Assembly: GCA_023415205.1 (NCBI GenBank)
Contig: JAEZLR010000006.1
Span: forward strand, 124,001 to 188,000
Source: Bacillota bacterium
GTDB lineage: Bacteria; Bacillota; Clostridia; DSM-8532
Length of the DNA stretch: 64,000 bases
Reading direction: 5' to 3'
The stretch's first letter is position 1; each line of letters begins with the position of its first letter. The notes beneath the pieces were generated by a model that had not been told where the DNA came from, did not search any database, and saw only the letters and a list, made by a program, of their open reading frames with translations. Shown here piece by piece: positions 60,807-64,000 of the stretch. A program made the position numbers and the translations under genes.

Positions 60807-61927
60807 GTATTTCATGGAGCCAATTCGGAAACGCCATAATAGGTAATGCCAAACAAAAAAGAGTTCCCTTAGTTGCTCAACTTGAGCTCACTTCCCGATG
60901 CAACTTGCAATGTAAGATGTGCTATGTTTGCAATAAAGCCAATGCAAAGGAAGTGATAAAGAGGGAGAAAACAGCGGATGAATGGATAGATCTTGCAAAG
61001 CAAGCGAGAGATGCAGGGGTCCTTTATGTACTTCTAACAGGTGGAGAAGTATTTATCAGAGATGACTTTAGAGAAATTTATGAAGCCATTTCTGAAATGG
61101 GTTTCAGCGTTCAGATCTATACCAATGGTACCCTCATAACACCCGAATTAGCAAAATGGCTGGGCAAAAGACCACCAGCTAAAGTTAGTGTTACTTTGTA
61201 TGGGGCATCCCAGGAAACCTATAAGAGTATTACAGGGAGTTCTTCTGCTTTTAATAGAGCTATTCAAGGCATTGAATTACTTAAAGATGAGAATATATTG
61301 GTTTCCATAAGAACAACAACAGTTAAGGGAAATAAAAGTGATTCAAGGGGCATATTTGATATTGCAAATCAAAAAGGCATAAAATTTGGCATAGGGCAAT
61401 ATATATCTCCAAGGCGCGAGGACAATTTTACAGACCCCCTATCGGAAAGACTTACTCCAGAGGAGGCAGTGGAATACAACCGGGATATCAGAACTTATAT
61501 CAATTCTGTAACAGCAAAGGAAAGCCTGGTTAATGCAGAAGAGAGAGCCTTACATAAGCATGATATCATGAAAGTGGATATAGACAACATTGTTGAAAAA
61601 ACAGATGAAATGCATCAGAATAGTGCATTTGCTTGCTCCGCTGGACATTGTGCTTTTTGGGTTACCTGGGATGGGCGCATGACCCCCTGTGGAATGATGA
61701 TGGAGCCGATTGTCGATGTCTTCCACAAGGAGTTTGTTACGGCGTGGGAAGAACTGAAAGAAAAATGCGACGTTATCCCAAAGGCGACGGTTTGTGAAAG
61801 CTGCGAAAGCAGAGTTTTCTGTGTTAAATGCCCCGCGAAGTTGAAATTGGAGACAGGCACCTTTACACAGTGCTCAGAATATTTAAGACAACTGTCTCAC
61901 CTTATTCATGTGAGTATTCAAGAATAG
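60803..61927 (+). CDS. Radical SAM/SPASM peptide-modifying enzyme
   Basis: A 374-residue radical SAM enzyme. The CxxxCxxC motif is C33-N-L-Q-C37-K-M-C40, binding the [4Fe-4S] cluster that cleaves SAM, and the core barrel runs to about residue 220. The C-terminal SPASM region has Cys residues in CSAGHCAFWVTWDGRMTPCG and CESCESRVFCVKC, with a last Cys near TQCSEYL, for auxiliary clusters. SPASM enzymes of this size form thioether or carbon-carbon cross-links in ribosomal peptides. The adjacent PqqD protein and precursors suggest the substrate. The bond type cannot be predicted. Confidence 0.93.
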   Translation: MSISWSQFGNAIIGNAKQKRVPLVAQLELTSRCNLQCKMCYVCNKANAKEVIKREKTADEWIDLAKQARDAGVLYVLLTGGEVFIRDDFREIYEAISEMGFSVQIYTNGTLITPELAKWLGKRPPAKVSVTLYGASQETYKSITGSSSAFNRAIQGIELLKDENILVSIRTTTVKGNKSDSRGIFDIANQKGIKFGIGQYISPRREDNFTDPLSERLTPEEAVEYNRDIRTYINSVTAKESLVNAEERALHKHDIMKVDIDNIVEKTDEMHQNSAFACSAGHCAFWVTWDGRMTPCGMMMEPIVDVFHKEFVTAWEELKEKCDVIPKATVCESCESRVFCVKCPAKLKLETGTFTQCSEYLRQLSHLIHVSIQE

Positions 61928-61944
61928 TCAGGGAGGTGATAAAA

Positions 61945-62076
61945 ATGAAGAAGTATGTTACACCTAGGTTAGACTATATTGAGATCAGGCCAGAAGAAAG
62001 ATTGGCAGCAGCTTGTGTTGATCCGGGCTCCTGTGTAGCAGAGGGCTGGATGGAACCACAGTTTGGAATCAGCTAA
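61945..62076 (+). CDS. Precursor peptide 1 (43 residues)
   Basis: A 43-residue ORF starting at ATG 61945, with GGGAGGTGAT upstream, 17 bases after the radical SAM gene. A leader beginning MKKYVTP with EIRPEERLAAA at residues 13-23 is followed by CVDPGSC, then EGW, and ends in FGIS. It shares the leader, the C-x5-C core, the Gly-Trp and the C-terminal Ser with the second precursor. There is no hydrophobic signal peptide. It is a candidate ribosomally synthesised, post-translationally modified peptide. Confidence 0.82.
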   Translation: MKKYVTPRLDYIEIRPEERLAAACVDPGSCVAEGWMEPQFGIS

Positions 62077-62120
62077 TGAAAGAATTAAGCTTCAAGATTA
62101 AGAACGAAAGGGGTGAGTTT

Positions 62121-62291
62121 ATGAAAAAATACACAAAGCCAGCTATTTACTGTGTGGAAATTAGGGCAGAAGAAAGATTAGCAGCAGCTGTTTGCGATAA
62201 TAATGGTGCTTGTGATGGTTTTGTTTATATTAATGGTGTTCTTCTGGATGCAAATGAGAATGGTATCGCTGACGGTTGGACCCTTAGCTAA
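62121..62291 (+). CDS. Precursor peptide 2 (56 residues)
   Basis: A 56-residue ORF at ATG 62121, with AAAGGGGTGA upstream, 44 bases after precursor 1. The leader begins MKKYTKP and continues EIRAEERLAAAV. The core starts CDNNGAC and contains LDANENGIADGW, ending WTLS. The segment D-A-N-E-N-G-I-A-D looks like a DxNxNGxxD calcium-binding loop. It is paralogous to precursor 1 but with a core about 14 residues longer. The open frame extends upstream to 62076 without a ribosome binding site. Confidence 0.82.
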   Translation: MKKYTKPAIYCVEIRAEERLAAAVCDNNGACDGFVYINGVLLDANENGIADGWTLS

Positions 62292-62310
62292 TATCGCCAC
62301 GATAATGATT

Positions 62311-62353
62311 ACTTAGATAATCGGGTAAAAATCCTGGTTATCTAAGTATTTTT
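62311..62353 (+). terminator. Terminator-like hairpin between the precursors and the kinase gene
   Basis: ACTTAGATAA (62311-62320) pairs perfectly with TTATCTAAGT (62338-62347), followed by ATTTTTATG. It lies 20 bases after precursor 2. It would make precursor mRNA abundant relative to the downstream kinase and Wzz genes unless transcription reads through, which a LoaP-modified polymerase could do. Confidence 0.75.
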
Positions 62354-62385
62354 ATGAGAATTTTTAAAGGTGTTTGGAGATAAAA

Positions 62386-63225
62386 ATGAAGTATTTCAAG
62401 ATATGCGAGTTAACCATGTCCATTGAAGCCGAAGATGAAGGCCTGATACAGAATTATAGTGTTTTCGCATCAGAGGAGCCTGATTCCGTGGACATATCAG
62501 TCATCGTAAAGAGATCGAGGGTCATACATAAGACATGTGGAGAACCAATTCTCAATGATAATATTATATGGATGGTTGATAAAGAGCATAGTTGTTTAAA
62601 TATTACGGTTTGTCCAGGTAATGAGGTTATAACCTCCATGGACGTCAACGATACGTGGAGAGATGCGACCCTTCAGTATTTGGATAATGGTAATGAATGG
62701 GAATGGAAAAGGACTAACTCGTTATTTGAAATTCTTTTCAGAAACAATTTAATCTTTAATGAGGGCATAGTTCTACATGCTTCTGCCATCGAATGGCAGG
62801 GGAAAGCTATTGTTTTTACAGCTCCAGCTGGCACAGGTAAAACAACACAATCCAATCTTTGGAAGCAGCATATGAACGCTGTTGTGCTCAATGGGGACAG
62901 GCCTGCTATAAAAACAATTGATAAGGAAGTATTCATTTACGGGACGCCCTGGAGTGGGTCATCAAAAGATTACATCAATAAAAGAGCTCCTTTGGCTGCG
63001 CTTGTATTATTGGAGCAGGCACCTGAGAATTCTGTCAGGCAGTTGAGTTCAGAGGAAGCTTTGATGAAAATAATGCCTCGCTTCTTTTTACCATACAACG
63101 ATCAACATATGATGGAATTGGCCATGAACACCATTGAGAGGATACTTCAGCTTAAACCTGTTTATCTGCTTAGGTGCAGGCCCGATAAAGGGGCGGTTGA
63201 TGCATTGTATGAGAAAATACGATGA
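62386..63225 (+). CDS. HPr-kinase-like protein (possible peptide kinase)
   Basis: A 279-residue protein. The N-terminal half is unrecognised. The C-terminal half has an HPr kinase/PEP carboxykinase-type P-loop (APAGTGKTTQSNLW, near 146-158), a downstream Asp (NGDRPAI) and a GTPWSG segment. True HprK has a separate N-terminal domain and a different C-terminal signature, so this is a paralog. Relatives in lasso-peptide clusters phosphorylate the C-terminal Ser of the precursor. Both precursors here end in Ser, so the same role is plausible. ATG 62386 has GGAG 6 bases upstream. Confidence 0.8.
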   Translation: MKYFKICELTMSIEAEDEGLIQNYSVFASEEPDSVDISVIVKRSRVIHKTCGEPILNDNIIWMVDKEHSCLNITVCPGNEVITSMDVNDTWRDATLQYLDNGNEWEWKRTNSLFEILFRNNLIFNEGIVLHASAIEWQGKAIVFTAPAGTGKTTQSNLWKQHMNAVVLNGDRPAIKTIDKEVFIYGTPWSGSSKDYINKRAPLAALVLLEQAPENSVRQLSSEEALMKIMPRFFLPYNDQHMMELAMNTIERILQLKPVYLLRCRPDKGAVDALYEKIR

Positions 63226-63258
63226 AATTATTTTAGTTGACATAAGTGGGAGGCAGGT

Positions 63259-63978
63259 ATGAGCCAAAATCAAGGCTATCTGGAAATTGATATAAGAGAA
63301 CTCTTTGGGTTGCTTTTAAAAAAATGCTGGATCATTATTCTGTGTGTGATAATTGCAGCAGGTGCGTCAGGATACTATTCATATACTCGCTTAACGGATT
63401 ATTATAGTGCCAATGCGACTATTTTTTTAGGAAAGGAAGCAACCGAAGGAACCATAGACTTAGGCACAATCTCTCTTAACAATCAATTGATGAGTGACTA
63501 TATGAGCCTTATTAACTCTAGGTTAGTTGCTGATACTGTGGTAGAACGGCTGGACTTAAAGATTCCAGGCCAAGCTATTCAATATGCTATTAATGCATAT
63601 TCCAACAATTCAGATGCTAAAGTTTTAACAAGAATGTTCACCATATCCTATCAGAGTGCCGATCCCGTACAGGCTGCCGACATAGTCAATACAACCTGTG
63701 ATGTGGTCATCGAGAAAGCAAAAGAGATATTTGGGGTGGATAATGCACAAGTTGTCGATACAGCTTTGGTCCCCCAATATCCTATAGGCCCCAATAGAAA
63801 TAAGAATATAATGATTGCAGCCCTTGCTGGTGCAGTTTTGGGTATAATTTTTATTTTTAGTATTGAGTTCCTAGATCGCACTTTTAAAAAGCCCCGGGAT
63901 ATAGAAAGAGTGTTGGGATTAACTGTTTTAGGAACAATACCCTATATCAAAGGGGAGAAGAGGGAAAAAACTAAATGA
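63259..63978 (+). CDS. Polysaccharide chain-length regulator (Wzz/CapA-like)
   Basis: A 239-residue polysaccharide co-polymerase with a membrane helix near residues 22-42, a periplasm-facing domain of about 150 residues and a second helix near 188-208, with the Pro-rich segment VPQYPIGPNRNKNI just before it. This Wzz/CpsC/YwqC layout controls chain length and activates the tyrosine kinase in trans. GGGAGGC lies before the ATG. Its stop overlaps the next ATG by four bases, coupling it to the kinase gene that runs off the window. Confidence 0.92.
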   Translation: MSQNQGYLEIDIRELFGLLLKKCWIIILCVIIAAGASGYYSYTRLTDYYSANATIFLGKEATEGTIDLGTISLNNQLMSDYMSLINSRLVADTVVERLDLKIPGQAIQYAINAYSNNSDAKVLTRMFTISYQSADPVQAADIVNTTCDVVIEKAKEIFGVDNAQVVDTALVPQYPIGPNRNKNIMIAALAGAVLGIIFIFSIEFLDRTFKKPRDIERVLGLTVLGTIPYIKGEKREKTK

Positions 63979-64000
63979 AAGAGTTAAGACCGATGGATTT
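63975..64000 (+). CDS. Start of the next gene, probably a CpsD/EpsB-type tyrosine kinase (partial)
   Basis: ATG 63975 overlaps the Wzz stop (ATGA) and the frame stays open to the window edge (MKELRPMD). In Firmicutes the gene directly after a Wzz/CpsC-type protein is usually the cytoplasmic tyrosine kinase. That identity is from position only. Confidence 0.5.

Noticed and set aside
58863..63225. Lasso-peptide biosynthesis cluster
   Set aside because: The HPr-kinase-like gene, PqqD-like protein and exporter recall lasso clusters, but no asparagine-synthetase-type cyclase or transglutaminase-like peptidase is present, and the precursors lack the lasso core pattern. A radical SAM enzyme is the modifying enzyme instead.

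Overview
The window comes from a low-to-moderate GC Firmicute, most likely an anaerobic member of the Clostridia. Three things point there: a Gram-positive PolC replicase, a clostridial-type division and cell-wall (dcw) cluster in which murA sits between murG and ftsQ, and a MurE carrying the DNPR motif of meso-diaminopimelate ligases. No genus can be named from the sequence alone.

Layout. 1-4.5 kb: signalling genes (end of a histidine kinase, a YesN-type regulator, a GGDEF-EAL protein, an ECF sigma/anti-sigma pair). 4.7-8.8 kb: a TldD/TldE pair and an M23 peptidase. 8.8-9.3 kb: tRNA-His, tRNA-Gln, tRNA-Lys. 9.3-13.3 kb: a roughly 4 kb integrated island bounded by a 44-bp repeat of the tRNA-Lys 3' end, holding a tail-to-tail two-component pair, an IS256-family remnant and an unknown membrane protein. 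13.4-15 kb: a methyltransferase, a broken azlD and an acyl-CoA thioesterase. 15-31.6 kb: a two-component system, hisS-aspS-signal peptidase, a serine hydrolase, a polC that lacks the proofreading exonuclease domain, purine nucleoside phosphorylase, a DUF2975/HTH pair and adenosylhomocysteinase. 31.7-38.6 kb: DUF4097/DUF1700 envelope proteins, a diguanylate cyclase, paired M16 peptidases and lgt. 38.7-55 kb: rodA, then mraZ-rsmH-ftsL-pbp-murE-murF-mraY-ftsW-murG-murA-ftsQ-sbp-ftsZ without murD, then tRNA-Thr. 55.5-64 kb: the start of an exopolysaccharide locus (priming sugar transferase, LoaP-like NusG paralog, structured leader RNA, PHP phosphatase, Wzz, start of a probable tyrosine kinase) interrupted by a peptide-maturation cassette.

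The most interesting system is that cassette at about 58.4-63.2 kb. In order it has an S26-like peptidase with a Ser/His dyad, an ABC exporter without a peptidase domain, a PqqD-type peptide-recognition protein, a radical SAM/SPASM enzyme, two paralogous small precursor peptides, a terminator-like hairpin, and an HPr-kinase-like protein. Both precursors share a leader, an AAA motif just before the first Cys, a C-x5-C core, a Gly-Trp and a C-terminal Ser. My reading is a radical-SAM-modified peptide that may be cleaved by the S26-like enzyme, phosphorylated on its C-terminal Ser, exported, and expressed under LoaP antitermination together with the polysaccharide genes. That reading is inference.

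Other points of note are a MraZ operator of three 10-bp repeats at mraZ, a roughly 370-bp array of TAC(A/G)AAAG repeats upstream of ftsL, the exonuclease-less PolC with an apparently intact PHP site, and a hairpin overlapping the murA ribosome binding site.
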